Position numbers and translations under genes: made by a program
Origin: Acetobacter estunensis
GTDB taxonomy: Bacteria; Pseudomonadota; Alphaproteobacteria; Acetobacterales; Acetobacteraceae
Reading direction: 5' to 3'
Assembly: GCF_019083805.1 (NCBI RefSeq)
Contig: NZ_JAHRDV010000015.1
Location: 1-64,000, forward strand
Length of the DNA stretch: 64,000 nt
The notes under the pieces: generated by a model
Databases searched by the model: none
What the model was told of the DNA's origin: nothing
What the model saw: the letters and a program-made list of their open reading frames with translations, nothing else
Shown here: positions 26,051-36,086 of the stretch, one piece after another
How the letters are laid out: each line of letters opens with the position of its first letter
Numbering within the stretch: position 1 is the stretch's first letter

Positions 26051-26333
26051 AAAGACACGGCTTGCCGAAGACGATATCGTCAACATCTATAAGCAGGGCG
26101 TGAGGGATTTTGGGCCATGGCAGGCCGAAATCTACCATGCATGACTGGCGGACGCGTTCGACCTTATTGCCTCACATCCGCAGCTTGCGCCGGAACGTCG
26201 CGAGTTCGACCCACCGATACGGCTCCACCGTCATCGGGCTCACCATATCCTCTATCTCATTGACGACGGGATTCCGATCGTCCGCGTGCTGCCCCGACTA
26301 CGGCGCTGGGAGCGGCTTATGGAAACAGACTGA
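26037..26333 (+). pseudogene. parE: parE toxin gene with an in-frame stop
   Basis: ATG 26,037 overlaps parD. The frame reads 'TRLAEDDIVNIYKQGVRDF' through 'QAEIYHA', then TGA at 26,142-26,144 (codon 36), then continues in the same frame with 'LADAFDLIASHPQLAPERRE', 'HHILYLIDD' and 'VRVLPRLRRWERLMETD' to a stop at 26,331. The second part is a normal ParE C-terminus. A single G-to-T change (GGA to TGA) would explain it. Only 35 residues are translated, so no toxin is made. Confidence 0.85.
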
Positions 26334-26359
26334 CGCTGCTTGTGCTCGCCAAACCTGCT

Positions 26360-26632
26360 TTACCCTTCGCTGGAGACGCCTGTCGCTCCTGCCGTTGACG
26401 CAGGCTTTCTGCCCCGCCGCTGTTTCTGAAAGACCCGATCGGTCTCCATGAAACGCCTGACCATGAGCGGCACCAGCCTGGCCGCATCGGGGATGGCATC
26501 TGTCGCCTCACCTTCGTTTCCCGAGACCAGTTCAGCATACAGCAGTAGATCACGATGTATCTCCGCTGGCAGTTCGATCGTCAGCTTGACCGGCCGGCTG
26601 TCTGGAATGGCGCTGATACGAAGTTTTTTCAT
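26360..26632 (-). CDS. DUF2274 family protein
   Basis: 90 residues; 'KKLRISAIPDSRPVKLTIEL' and 'LLLYAELV' are typical of DUF2274, a small family found at the end of trb operons in Alphaproteobacterial ICEs. It resembles a ribbon-helix-helix fold. It overlaps trbI by 4 bases. Function unknown; last gene of the trb operon. Confidence 0.88.
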   Translation of the reverse strand: MKKLRISAIPDSRPVKLTIELPAEIHRDLLLYAELVSGNEGEATDAIPDAARLVPLMVRRFMETDRVFQKQRRGRKPASTAGATGVSSEG

Positions 26633-27837
26633 GGGATTACTCCTTCATGCGGATGCCAGGGTTTCAGGACCAGATCGCGATTGACGATCAGCGTGAACGG
26701 CAGGCCGGGCCGGTCGGTCAACGTGGGCTGGATATCCATGCTGCGGTCGATCAGACGGTTTCCCACCATGGAAAACCCGTTGCTGGCGCCGCTGCGGATC
26801 GCCTGAAGCAGGTTGTTCTCACCCCATGATGTCCCGGCTTCAGACCCGACGCTCAGCATGGTCGTCACCAGTGCAGCCCTGAAAAGCTGGCCCCAATGCT
26901 GGTCCACCATATCCTTGAGCCCGGCCTGGCCGATCGCATCGGCGCCCGGGATCCTGTCGAGCACAATGCTCTCACCATCGGGACGGATGAGACGGGTCCA
27001 GATCACCTGCGTGCGCTGCTGCCCGAAAGAGACGCTGCTGTTATAGGTGCCGAAAAGTGTACTGCCCTGCGGGACAAGCAGGTAGCGCCCGGTCGGGCTG
27101 TCATAGACGTTCTGCGTCACATGCCCGATCAGTTGCCCCGGCAGGTCCGAACTGACTTTCGAGTTGAGCGCGCCTGCGATGACTGTTCCCGCCTGAATAA
27201 CGTATGGGGAAACAGGCTGCGTCAGGCGATCCGGGCTGATCGTGACGCGATCCGGCTGTCCTGCCAGAAAGGCACGGTTAGCGGCCTGCCGATCATTTGT
27301 GCCCGCAGACGCAGCCGGAGTGCTATTCCCAGCAGTGGGCGACGCAGGAGCAGACACGCTGTCCTGCCGCCCTGCATCCTGCGTCTGCACGAACAGCTTG
27401 CTGGCGATGGCTGCCTCGACTTCCTGTTCGGCGCGCCGGTCACCCATGCCGGAAACCGGTCCGGCCCTGCCTTCCTGCTGTGCCTTCAGAATCGGTTTGC
27501 CCAGATCACCGGGCAAAGGCGATCCCAGCCGGGGCACGCCAGTATAATCCTTTGGCAGGGCATCCAGCCCATCGACAGAAGGTCGCGCATCAGAATCCTG
27601 CACGGCGGACGTGGATCCCTGCCGGGCGGAATTCTGCAGCGCGTAGCCCAACGCCAGACCAATCCCGATCATACCCGTGCCCGCCAGCCCCCAGACAACA
27701 TAGCGCGACAGACGCACGACACGCGGTCGTTCCGCTCGCAGACGCAGATCGGGCGGCGATGGCGGGACCGCAGGGGATGCGTTTTCTGTGCCGCCTTCCC
27801 CTTTTTCGTCCCGGTGTTCTTCCTGCCCGTCCGTCAT
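26629..27837 (-). CDS. trbI: TrbI / VirB10 core-complex protein
   Basis: 402 residues. A short cytoplasmic part, one membrane segment near residues 45-67 ('VVWGLAGTGMIGIGLALGY'), a Pro/Ala/Gln-rich periplasmic linker and the C-terminal VirB10 beta-barrel domain from about 200 ('SPYVIQAGTVIAGALNSKV', 'LLVPQGSTLFGTY'). It links the inner-membrane ATPases to the outer-membrane ring of the type IV secretion channel. Overlaps trbG by 4 bases. Confidence 0.95.
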   Translation of the reverse strand: MTDGQEEHRDEKGEGGTENASPAVPPSPPDLRLRAERPRVVRLSRYVVWGLAGTGMIGIGLALGYALQNSARQGSTSAVQDSDARPSVDGLDALPKDYTGVPRLGSPLPGDLGKPILKAQQEGRAGPVSGMGDRRAEQEVEAAIASKLFVQTQDAGRQDSVSAPASPTAGNSTPAASAGTNDRQAANRAFLAGQPDRVTISPDRLTQPVSPYVIQAGTVIAGALNSKVSSDLPGQLIGHVTQNVYDSPTGRYLLVPQGSTLFGTYNSSVSFGQQRTQVIWTRLIRPDGESIVLDRIPGADAIGQAGLKDMVDQHWGQLFRAALVTTMLSVGSEAGTSWGENNLLQAIRSGASNGFSMVGNRLIDRSMDIQPTLTDRPGLPFTLIVNRDLVLKPWHPHEGVIP

Positions 27838-28835
27838 GTCCGCCGTCCATCGGTGCGTACGATGCGCACCCGCTGCTCGGAGTGCTTATCGCCCAGCCGC
27901 AGTTCGGCGGCCCCGAACAGGCGATCCACGATCATCCAGTTCTGCCGCACCCGGTAATTGACCAGTTCCGGCCCACCATCGGCTCCCAGCACGAACAGAG
28001 GCGGCAGTTCCCCCTGCCCTATGCCGGCCGGAAAGGCGATGTAGACCTTGTGGCCGTCATCGAACGCCCGGCCGGGCAGCCAGGGCGGCGTGCCGCCTTT
28101 CACCGGCTGGATGACATAGCGGAAATTCAGCGCATTCAAATCCAGCCCTGCATCCACAGGGCTAGCATCATCGGCCGCACTGTCCTGCCGATGCAGGGCA
28201 ATGAGATCATCCTCGGGATAATCCCACGATACCGACGCCATATAGGTCGCGGGCGTGGAGCGCAATTCCGCCAGATAGGTGCGCCGATCCGTGTTGACGA
28301 TCAGATTGGTGATGAGGTCCGGCCGCGTCGGTTTGACCAGAATATGGATGCGTTTTGTCGCCCCTGCCCCGCTTTCGGTATCGCCAATGATCCAACGCAC
28401 CGTATCGCCGGCGGCAACCGGTCCGGTGCCGACCAGCTTCTCGCCCTGCTGGAGCATGATGTCGGTGATCTCGCCCGGCGAGGTATAGACCTGATAAAGG
28501 GCACCCGGAGAATAAGGATAAACCTGCACCGCGTTGATGAACCCGGCCCGCGTGGGCTGAATGCGTGCCGCCAGATTGGCCTGCGTCACACGCGCTGTGG
28601 GGTCAGCGACTTCTGGGGGCGGATGGACCGCACGCCGTGAGGATAACGGCTTGAGCTGTCCCGGTAAGGGAAGCGGTTTCGGGACTTCCACCACCTGCAC
28701 CGGTTTCGGCGGGTCCGGCAGACGCGTGGCCTGAACAGCGTCATCGTAGTGGATGACCGGCGGATGGTAATGCTGCCCGCATCCGGCCAGGGGCAGGATC
28801 AGCAGCGGCAGGATACGAAGAGCGCGACGGATCAT
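27834..28835 (-). CDS. trbG: TrbG / VirB9 outer-membrane-complex protein
   Basis: 333 residues. Starts with a lipoprotein signal ('LLILPLAGCGQ'; lipobox Cys near residue 19), a feature usually associated with VirB7, followed by the VirB9 N- and C-terminal beta domains (about 105-330, with 'PGEITDIMLQQGE', 'KRIHILVKP', 'RLFGAAELRLG'). The lipid anchor could replace the missing VirB7. Overlaps trbF and trbI by 4 bases each. Confidence 0.95.
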   Translation of the reverse strand: MIRRALRILPLLILPLAGCGQHYHPPVIHYDDAVQATRLPDPPKPVQVVEVPKPLPLPGQLKPLSSRRAVHPPPEVADPTARVTQANLAARIQPTRAGFINAVQVYPYSPGALYQVYTSPGEITDIMLQQGEKLVGTGPVAAGDTVRWIIGDTESGAGATKRIHILVKPTRPDLITNLIVNTDRRTYLAELRSTPATYMASVSWDYPEDDLIALHRQDSAADDASPVDAGLDLNALNFRYVIQPVKGGTPPWLPGRAFDDGHKVYIAFPAGIGQGELPPLFVLGADGGPELVNYRVRQNWMIVDRLFGAAELRLGDKHSEQRVRIVRTDGRRT

Positions 28836-29524
28836 TGGCCCAGCTCCTTCGACCAGTTGATGGCGGAGACAAAAATACCCAAGGGATTTTTCCGCAGGTG
28901 ATCGGCATCACGCAGCGGGCTGAGCCTGACCGAGACAATCGCGGTCCAGCGCTCGGTGCCGACAAAAGCCCCGTCGCGGTAATGCCGCTCGACCCAGGCA
29001 ATCCGGAAACTCGCGGGCGAGGCCCGGATGACGGACGACACGTCCAATTCGACCTGCTCATGCCCGATGCGGGCAAAGGGATCGTTCTGACGGGCATAAT
29101 CGTTGAGCGCCTGGGCACCGGACGTGGTGGTGAAAGCGTAGGCGCGCAGCCAGTCCTGCCGCACCACCACGGGATCGGAGGACAGGCTGCGGACATCCTC
29201 GATGAACCGGGCCAGATACCAGGCAATCTGCGGGTCAGTCGGCACATAGGCGGCTGTCGCAGGCGCCACAACCTGCGCCTCGCCCAGACGGTCCACCTGC
29301 ACGACCCATGGCGTGATGGTGCCGCGTGCGGACTGCCAGACCAGCCCGGCCCCGAGGCCTGCAGACAGGAACAGCGAACCAAACGCCATCAGCCGCCAGT
29401 TGCGGGCCTGCACGCGGGCAGAACCGATGCGTTCATCCCAGATCTGGGCGGCTTTCTGATAGGGAGTAACCGGCTCCGGCGTCGTGCCGTAGCGCACCGT
29501 GGAGCGACGGAACATCGTTCTCAT
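28832..29524 (-). CDS. trbF: TrbF / VirB8-like assembly protein
   Basis: 230 residues. N-terminal cytoplasmic region, one membrane segment near residues 43-64 ('LMAFGSLFLSAGLGAGLVW') and a periplasmic VirB8-type domain ('RFIEDVRSLSSDPVVVRQDW', 'WVERHYRDG'). Assembly and nucleation factor of the channel. Overlaps neighbours by 4 bases. Confidence 0.95.
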   Translation of the reverse strand: MRTMFRRSTVRYGTTPEPVTPYQKAAQIWDERIGSARVQARNWRLMAFGSLFLSAGLGAGLVWQSARGTITPWVVQVDRLGEAQVVAPATAAYVPTDPQIAWYLARFIEDVRSLSSDPVVVRQDWLRAYAFTTTSGAQALNDYARQNDPFARIGHEQVELDVSSVIRASPASFRIAWVERHYRDGAFVGTERWTAIVSVRLSPLRDADHLRKNPLGIFVSAINWSKELGQ

Positions 29525-30906
29525 TCCTTTTCCGACAGATCGATTGAGGAAGATCCGCCCCCGCCATCGGCGGAGCGGATGACATGGGCGGCCTCGGCGG
29601 CATGGGTCGCCGCCTGCCGGCGCTTCATGCGGCTTGCCCAGCGCGGAGGCTCGCTGGCGGATGATGCTGACGAGGATGACCCCGTTCCGCCTGCCGATGC
29701 CCCCGTCTCAGCGGCGCCACCACTTGAACCGGTTGTCCGGCCACCGGTAGCGGTAAAGGCCGCCTTGCCGCCCGATGAGAAACTATCTTTCATGGCGCTG
29801 GCGGCACTAGCGGCCTTATTTTTCACAGCGCCTGCAGCCGCAGACCCGGCCGCCCGGCCAATGCCGCCTACGCCAGCAGCCATCCGGGCACCGGCACTCC
29901 CGCCAGCCGCTGTCGCGGACCCGAGCGTGTAGGCTGTTGATGCAGCGCCTGCGACGGCCGCCCCTCCCCGCGCAGCTGCCGCCGTGGCGGCCAGAGCTGC
30001 CCCACCTCCAGAAACAGCCGCGCCGACGCCAGCCACGGCAGCAGCCCCCATACCAGCGACGGCCATGCCCGTGCCGACAGCGGCTCCCGCACCAAGCTGG
30101 GGCGCGCCAGCGATCAGCCCGTTGGCCAGACTGCCCCCGAAAATTGCAAGGCCCACAATGGCCAGTGAGGCAATAACCACGGACAGGGCCTGCCCGACCG
30201 TAGGCTGCACATCGCCATAGGAGGTGGTGAACTGGCCGAACAGCGTGGCGGCAATGCCGCTGATCACGGCCAGCACCATGATCTTTACGCCCGAGGAGAC
30301 GACATTGCCCATGACCTTTTCGGCAAGGAAAGCCGTGCGGTTAAACAGGGCAAACGGGATCAGCACAAACCCGGCCAGTGTGGTCAGCTTGAATTCGATC
30401 AGGGCGACAAAGAGTTGCACGGCGAGAATGAAGAATGCCGCCAGCACGATCAGCCAGGACAGGCAGAGCACGAAAATCTGCGCGAAATTGGTAAAGAAAG
30501 CGACAGGGCCGAGCAGTTTATGGACTGAGTCCAGAAGAGGCTGTGCCGCATCGAACCCGGTCTGGGCCAGCCGACCGGGCCGCAGGAACTGGTCCAACGA
30601 CAGCGTGCCCCCGCCCGCTTTCAGGCCAAGGGCGGCGAAACTGTCAAAGACGGTCTTCGACAGGCTAGAAAAATTGCTGATCAGGAAGGAAAAGAACCCG
30701 ATATAGAGCGTCTTTTTCACCAGCCGCTGGATGACATCCTCGTCCGCCGCCCAGGCCCAGAACAAGCCCGCCAGCGCCATATCCAGCACGGATAGCGATC
30801 CAGCGAGCGAAATCATGCTCCCCTTCACCAGACCGAAGCCGGTATCGATGGTGGTGGTGAAAGTGTTCAGAAAGGTGTCGATGACGCCCACATCGTTCAT
30901 GGCCAT
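29521..30906 (-). CDS. trbL: TrbL / VirB6 polytopic membrane protein
   Basis: 461 residues. The first ~260 hold about six membrane segments ('LAGLFWAWAADEDVIQRLV', 'VLCLSWLIVLAAFFILAVQL', 'ALSVVIASLAIVGLAIFGG'). The C-terminal ~200 are an unusually Ala/Gly/Ser-rich tail, which is common in TrbL. Forms the inner-membrane channel. Ends 4-overlapping trbF; starts just after trbJ. Confidence 0.94.
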   Translation of the reverse strand: MAMNDVGVIDTFLNTFTTTIDTGFGLVKGSMISLAGSLSVLDMALAGLFWAWAADEDVIQRLVKKTLYIGFFSFLISNFSSLSKTVFDSFAALGLKAGGGTLSLDQFLRPGRLAQTGFDAAQPLLDSVHKLLGPVAFFTNFAQIFVLCLSWLIVLAAFFILAVQLFVALIEFKLTTLAGFVLIPFALFNRTAFLAEKVMGNVVSSGVKIMVLAVISGIAATLFGQFTTSYGDVQPTVGQALSVVIASLAIVGLAIFGGSLANGLIAGAPQLGAGAAVGTGMAVAGMGAAAVAGVGAAVSGGGAALAATAAAARGGAAVAGAASTAYTLGSATAAGGSAGARMAAGVGGIGRAAGSAAAGAVKNKAASAASAMKDSFSSGGKAAFTATGGRTTGSSGGAAETGASAGGTGSSSSASSASEPPRWASRMKRRQAATHAAEAAHVIRSADGGGGSSSIDLSEKE

Positions 30907-30911
30907 GGCGG

Positions 30912-31694
30912 TCAGTTCCCGCTGCTGCCGAACATGGACACCGTGCCGGGAGTGTAGGCGTCATGCTGCGCGAAATGCTGGTACTGCGCCTCGCTCTCCG
31001 CTTCCGTCGCCGCATTCCGCGCCCGCTCCAGCGCCGCAGCCCGACCGTTGGCGGCAAGCTCGGCCTGGATGTCGGACAACTGCCGGGACTGGAGGGCCAT
31101 AAGCTGGTTGCCAGCCTGCGCGGCCTGCAGGGCACCTGTGGAATCCTGGCTGGCCGAGACAAGCTGGGTCATGGCGCTATTGTCGGAAGGAATGTTCCCC
31201 ACCACCCGCGCCTGCAGTTTCAGGGCGTCCTCGAAGCCGCCTACGGAATTCTGCCACCTTGTCTGCGCTTGGCTGAACAGGACGCTATCGGACATGCCCG
31301 ACGAGACGGATGTGTAGGCCTGCTGGTATTGCTGCTCGACGGACTGGACGCTGTAGGCGATGTTCTGCGCCTGCGCGAGCAACGCCGTGGTCTGGGAAAT
31401 CGTCGATTGCAGCGATGACAATGTCGATAGCGGCAGGCTTGCCAGATTGCGCCCCTGGTTGACCAGCATCTGGGCCTGATTGGCCAATGACGTGATCTGG
31501 TTGTCGATCTGCTGGAGGGTCCGGGCCGCGATAAGAACATTCTGGACATGGTTGGCTCCGTCATAGACCGCCCACTGCGCATGGGCAGGCACGACCGGCA
31601 CGACCGGCACGAGAAAAACCAGAGCGGCGCCCACAGCCGCGGCATACCCGGGACGGAAATGTTTTGCCCGGATACGGAAAGATTTTTCCGTCAT
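30912..31694 (-). CDS. trbJ: TrbJ / VirB5 minor pilin-like protein
   Basis: 260 residues from ATG 31,694, which has GGAAGGAG upstream and a 4-base overlap with trbE. Signal peptide with cleavage after 'VPAHA' (about residue 38), then a helical, Gln-rich secreted protein ('LQQIDNQITSLANQAQML', 'AALERARNAATEAESEAQYQ') as in TrbJ. Pilus tip or adhesin role by homology with VirB5. Confidence 0.93.
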   Translation of the reverse strand: MTEKSFRIRAKHFRPGYAAAVGAALVFLVPVVPVVPAHAQWAVYDGANHVQNVLIAARTLQQIDNQITSLANQAQMLVNQGRNLASLPLSTLSSLQSTISQTTALLAQAQNIAYSVQSVEQQYQQAYTSVSSGMSDSVLFSQAQTRWQNSVGGFEDALKLQARVVGNIPSDNSAMTQLVSASQDSTGALQAAQAGNQLMALQSRQLSDIQAELAANGRAAALERARNAATEAESEAQYQHFAQHDAYTPGTVSMFGSSGN

Positions 31695-34144
31695 GGCACG
31701 GCTCCTTCCCGCAGGAGGTCCGCCGCCCACATGACACCCCGCGCCTCGAACCAGGCCGGGAGAAAACCGACCCGCCCGTGCTCGGCCAGCACCTGATCGA
31801 TCAGACGGTGATCATCCTTCCCGGATGCCGCGCACAGGGTGAGTGCGACCGGCCCGAGCCCCAGTTCGAACAGGCGATTGCCGCGCCGGGTCTGGCAGTA
31901 ATATTCCCGCTTCGACGCGGCACGGGCGATGATGGCGATCTGCCGCTCGTTCAGCCCGAAATCGCGGTAAATGGCCGCGATCTGTGGTTCGATCGCCCGC
32001 TCGTTGGGCAGGAAGATCCGTGTGGGACAGCTCTCCACCACCGCAGGGGCAATGGATGAGTTGGCGATATCGGACAGGCTCTGGGTGGCAAACACCACCG
32101 AGGCGTTCTTCTTGCGCAGGGTTTTCAGCCACTCCCGGAGTTGCCCTGCGAAATCGCCGTCATCCAGCACCAGCCAGCCCTCATCGATGACCAGCAGCGT
32201 CGAACGCCCGTCCAGACGGCCTTCGATGCGATGGAAGAGATAGGACAGCACGGGAGAAGCGGCGCCGGAGCCGATCAGACCTTCGGTCTCGAACACCACG
32301 ACGTCGGCATCGCCCAGCCGCTCGGTATCCGCATCCAGCAGGCGGCCATAGGGGCCACCAAGGCAATAGGGAGCCAGCGCCTGCTTGAGAGCGTTGGATT
32401 GAAGCAGCGCCACCACGCCTGACAGGGTCCGTTCATGAGCGGGCGACGACGCCAGGGAATTCAGGGCTGACCAGAGATAGGATTTTACCTCCGGTGTCTG
32501 GATGACGCCTTCCCGGACAAGGATCTGCCCCAGCCATTCCGCCGCCCAGGCCCGCTCGGTCGGATCGTCGATACGGGCCAGCGGCTGAAGCGAGACGCCG
32601 CTACCCTGTTCGTCTGCCCTATGATCTGCGGCCGCCTGTTCCGTCAGGCCTCCACCGAGATCATGCCAGTCCCCGGCCATCGCCAGTGTCGCGGCCCGCA
32701 GCGAGCCACCAAAATCGAAGGCAAACACCTGCGCGCCCGCATAGCGCCGGAACTGCAGCACCATGAGCGCCAGCAGCACGGATTTCCCCGCCCCTGTCGG
32801 TCCGGCGATCAAGGTGTGGCCGACATCGCCAACATGCAGGGAAAACCGGAAGGGCGTGGCCCCGGCTGTCTTGCCGTAAAACAATGGGGGTGCGTTGAAA
32901 TGCCCGTCCTGTTCAGGCCCGGCCCAGACAGCAGAGAGCGGAATCATGTGCGCGAGGTTCAGGGTCGAAACCGGGGGCTGGCGCACATTGGCATAGACAT
33001 GACCAGGTAATGATCCCAGCCACGCCTCCACCGCGTTGAGGCTTTCCGCCATGCAGGTGAAGTCACGCCCCTGGATGATCTTCTCCACCAGACGCAGCTT
33101 CTCTGCCGCGATCGAGGCAGAGCCGTCCCACACCGTGACGGTCGCAGTAATATAGGCCTGTCCGACATCGTCGGCACCCAGCGACTGCAAGGCCAGATCG
33201 GCATCAGCCGCCTTGTTGGCAGCGTCATTGTCCACCAATACCGAGGCCTCATTGGTCATGACCTCGCGTATGATGGCGACGATGGATTTCCGCTTGGCAA
33301 ACCACTGGCGACGGATCTTCGTCAGCACCTTCGTCGCATCGGTCTTGTCGAGCAGGATCGCCCGGGTAGACCAGCGATAGGGAATGGCAAGACGGTTCAG
33401 GTCATCCAGAATGCCGGGAAAGGTCCGGCTGGGAAAACCCGTGATCGTCAGGGTTTTGAGGAAGGCAGTTCCCAGTTTGGGCTCCAGACCGCCTGCCAAG
33501 GGCTGATCCACCAGCAGGGCATCAAGGTGCATCGGGATTTCGGGCACCCGGACCCGCTGGGTCCGCGTCGAAATGGTGGAATGCAGGTAGGTGAGCGTCT
33601 CGCCGTCCTTCAGCCAGACGGCTTTGGGCATGAAACCATCCAGCAGCGCCAGCAGACGATCTGTCCGGTCGATAAAGCTCCTGACCAGCCCCTGCGGATC
33701 ACGCCCGTCGCGCTCGATGCCTTCATAGAGCAGGCGCTCAGCACGGCCCGAGGTTTCCACGGGCGGTAGCCAGACCAGGGTCAGGAAATACAGGCTCTCG
33801 AAATGCGCGCCCTCATCCTCGAACTGCTCCCGGCGTTCCAGATCGACCATCTGGCTGGCAGCATCAGGAAAATCGCTCTCGGGATACACTGTCGCCGGGA
33901 CGCGCTGCGCTTCCACGAACACGGCCCAGCCGGAGCCAAGGCGACGCAGGGCATTGTTCAGCCTTCCGGTCACGCCGACCAGTTCCGCAGGTGTGGCGCT
34001 ATCCAGATCGGGACCGCGCATCTCTGCCGTGCGCTGGAAGGAACCATCCTTGTTCAGGACAACGCCTTTTCCAACCAATGCCGCCCAGGGCAGGAAGTCG
34101 GACAGGACAGCGGCACGACCGCGATATTCACCAAGGGACATCAT
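31691..34144 (-). CDS. trbE: TrbE / VirB4 ATPase
   Basis: 817 residues, full length for the family. N-terminal VirB4 domain, then Walker A 'GPTGAGKSVL' (near 450), Walker B 'LLVIDEGWLVLDDG' (near 655) and 'FATQSLSDI'. Main ATPase for pilus assembly and DNA transfer. Starts 14 bases after trbD. Confidence 0.96.
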   Translation of the reverse strand: MMSLGEYRGRAAVLSDFLPWAALVGKGVVLNKDGSFQRTAEMRGPDLDSATPAELVGVTGRLNNALRRLGSGWAVFVEAQRVPATVYPESDFPDAASQMVDLERREQFEDEGAHFESLYFLTLVWLPPVETSGRAERLLYEGIERDGRDPQGLVRSFIDRTDRLLALLDGFMPKAVWLKDGETLTYLHSTISTRTQRVRVPEIPMHLDALLVDQPLAGGLEPKLGTAFLKTLTITGFPSRTFPGILDDLNRLAIPYRWSTRAILLDKTDATKVLTKIRRQWFAKRKSIVAIIREVMTNEASVLVDNDAANKAADADLALQSLGADDVGQAYITATVTVWDGSASIAAEKLRLVEKIIQGRDFTCMAESLNAVEAWLGSLPGHVYANVRQPPVSTLNLAHMIPLSAVWAGPEQDGHFNAPPLFYGKTAGATPFRFSLHVGDVGHTLIAGPTGAGKSVLLALMVLQFRRYAGAQVFAFDFGGSLRAATLAMAGDWHDLGGGLTEQAAADHRADEQGSGVSLQPLARIDDPTERAWAAEWLGQILVREGVIQTPEVKSYLWSALNSLASSPAHERTLSGVVALLQSNALKQALAPYCLGGPYGRLLDADTERLGDADVVVFETEGLIGSGAASPVLSYLFHRIEGRLDGRSTLLVIDEGWLVLDDGDFAGQLREWLKTLRKKNASVVFATQSLSDIANSSIAPAVVESCPTRIFLPNERAIEPQIAAIYRDFGLNERQIAIIARAASKREYYCQTRRGNRLFELGLGPVALTLCAASGKDDHRLIDQVLAEHGRVGFLPAWFEARGVMWAADLLREGAVP

Positions 34145-34158
34145 GGCCCTGCCCTCCC

Positions 34159-34443
34159 CTATGCGCGAAGCCAGGCGGGGTAGCGGAGATGCCGCCGCCC
34201 CACCTCGATGAACAGCGGATCGCGCTTCGCTCCCCAGACCGCGAGGGTGTGCCCAACGATCCAGAACACCGCCCCGACCAGCCAGAGCCGCAGGCCGAGG
34301 GCTATGGCGGAGGCCAGCGTACCGTTGGCAATGGCCACGGCCCGTGGCGCACCACCCAGCAAAATCGGTTCGGTCAGGGAGCGATGCACGGGCACGAAAT
34401 AACCGGGCACGGCCTCGGCTTCAGGATCGAAGAGAACCGCCAT
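34159..34443 (-). CDS. trbD: TrbD / VirB3 membrane protein
   Basis: 94 residues from ATG 34,443. Small protein with 'YFVPVHRSLTEPILLGGAPR' and two membrane segments (about 36-52 and 55-72), the VirB3 pattern. The frame opens further upstream, but there it runs inside trbC, so the start at the ATG overlapping the trbC stop is right. Confidence 0.92.
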   Translation of the reverse strand: MAVLFDPEAEAVPGYFVPVHRSLTEPILLGGAPRAVAIANGTLASAIALGLRLWLVGAVFWIVGHTLAVWGAKRDPLFIEVGRRHLRYPAWLRA

Positions 34444-34811
34444 CAGATCAGCGCTCCGCCCGAGAAGGAAAAGAAGGACAGGAAGAAGCTGGACGCCGCA
34501 AAAGCGATGCTGAGTCCAAAGACGATCTGGATCAGGCGACGGAACCCGCCTGAGGTTTCGCCAAAGGCCAGGGTCAGACCGGTCACGGTGATGATGATCA
34601 CCGAGATGATCTTCGCCACCGGTCCCTGCACAGATTCCAGTATCTCGTTGAGTGGTGTCTCCCACGGCATCCCCGTGCCGGACGCCCATGCCGATGATGC
34701 GAAAACAAGCGACAGCAGCATGGATGTTCCGAACACACGAAGGTCGGGCATACGACGATCAGGACGTGCACCAGCGCACACGATAGCGCGCTTGCATGAA
34801 GGCCGCATCAT
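34443..34811 (-). CDS. trbC: TrbC / VirB2 major pilin
   Basis: 122 residues. Signal peptide (about 28-44, 'MLLSLVFASSAWA'), then two hydrophobic segments ('IISVIIITVTGLTLAF', 'IQIVFGLSIAFAASSFFLSFF') separated by a basic loop, as in TrbC/VirB2 pilins. A later ATG at codon 21 or 31 is possible as start, since the first 20 residues are unusual. TraF-type peptidase at 57,018 probably processes and circularises it. Confidence 0.92.
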   Translation of the reverse strand: MMRPSCKRAIVCAGARPDRRMPDLRVFGTSMLLSLVFASSAWASGTGMPWETPLNEILESVQGPVAKIISVIIITVTGLTLAFGETSGGFRRLIQIVFGLSIAFAASSFFLSFFSFSGGALI

Positions 34812-35809
34812 GATGATTCTCCATTGGCAGAGAATGATGTTTCGGAAGAAGAGAGGCTGACCGGACGGATGCGATAGGCTCCGGTCGTGGGATTGAGACC
34901 GTCAATTTCGGCCAATTCAGACAGGCACCGCGCCGTGCCGCGCCCCGATAGCACGGCGATCACGTCGATGGTTTCTGCGATCATGGCGCGCGGCACGGTA
35001 ACCACCGCCTCCTGGATCAGCTGTTCCAGACGATACAGGGCAGCGAGCACCGATCCGGCATGTAGTGTACCGATGCCGCCCGGATGGCCGGTGCCCCACG
35101 CCTTGACCAGATCGAGTGCTTCGGCCCCACGCACCTCACCGATGGGAATACGGTCAGGACGCAGACGGAGACCGGACCGGACAAGGTCGGAAAGGGTAAT
35201 CACACCTTCGCGGGTCCGCAGGGCTATGAGATTGGGCGCTGTGCATTGCAGTTCGCGCGTGTCCTCAATCAGCACGACACGATCGCCGGTTTTCGCCACC
35301 TCGGCCAAGAGGGCGTTGACCAGCGTGGTCTTGCCCGTCGACGTGCCGCCCGCGACCAGGATGTTCCTCCGCTCGGCGACAGCGCGGTGCAGAAACACCG
35401 CCTGCCCCTCTCTCATGATTCCGGCAGCGACATAATCATCGAGAGTAAAGACCGCGATGGCGGGCTTGCGGATGGCGAAACTCGGGGCCGTCACTACTGG
35501 TGGCAACAGCCCTTCAAACCGCTCACCGGTAGGCAGTTCCGCTGATACCCGCGGTGCCCCCGCATGCACCTCCGCACCCACATGATGCGCAACCAGACGC
35601 ACGATCCGCTCGGCATCCTCTGGCGAGATCGTCTCACCCGTGTCGGCCATGCCGTCAGTCAGACGGTCGATCCATAACCGCCCGTCAGGATTGAGCATGA
35701 CTTCAATAATGGACGGATCCGAAAGGTGACCGGCGATGGCTGGCCCCATCGCCGTGCGCAGCATAGCAACGCTACGAGGTCTGCCCGCCTGAGAAGAAAC
35801 CTGAGACAT
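34808..35809 (-). CDS. trbB: TrbB / VirB11 ATPase
   Basis: 333 residues from ATG 35,809 ('[20 protein letters not shown]'), the family's usual start; an upstream ATG at 35,854 adds 15 residues. Walker A '[11 protein letters not shown]' (near 155-165), the Asp box '[12 protein letters not shown]' and 'GGIGTLHAG'. Hexameric secretion ATPase for the type IV system, first gene of the trb operon. The promoter must lie in 35,810-36,086, shared with the divergent DUF2235 gene. Confidence 0.95.
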   Translation of the reverse strand: MSQVSSQAGRPRSVAMLRTAMGPAIAGHLSDPSIIEVMLNPDGRLWIDRLTDGMADTGETISPEDAERIVRLVAHHVGAEVHAGAPRVSAELPTGERFEGLLPPVVTAPSFAIRKPAIAVFTLDDYVAAGIMREGQAVFLHRAVAERRNILVAGGTSTGKTTLVNALLAEVAKTGDRVVLIEDTRELQCTAPNLIALRTREGVITLSDLVRSGLRLRPDRIPIGEVRGAEALDLVKAWGTGHPGGIGTLHAGSVLAALYRLEQLIQEAVVTVPRAMIAETIDVIAVLSGRGTARCLSELAEIDGLNPTTGAYRIRPVSLSSSETSFSANGESS

Positions 35810-36086
35810 GTTTTTGCCCCCGCACTGCTCTGCTAATGGATAAATCTCCATCAACCGCGGGACGTATTAGGAAAGGCATACTCAAGCTGATCTCAATAGT
35901 TTTTTCGACCCTGCGCGAATGAGCGTAAAAGGGCGCAAAATTATCGACCGCAACGGTCGTTTTGATCCCGATTATGATGACACCAGTTGGACATGCAGAT
36001 CAGCTACGTTTGCAGAGTTGCAGTTCGAAGCTGACAAAAGCGAGCGGTAAGGTATTCTTCGACTATCAGCGATAGGAGAGCGGATA

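Noticed and set aside
26142..26144. TGA in parE read as selenocysteine or recoded
   Set aside because: ParE proteins do not use selenocysteine, and no SECIS-like hairpin or slip site is seen; a nonsense mutation is simpler.
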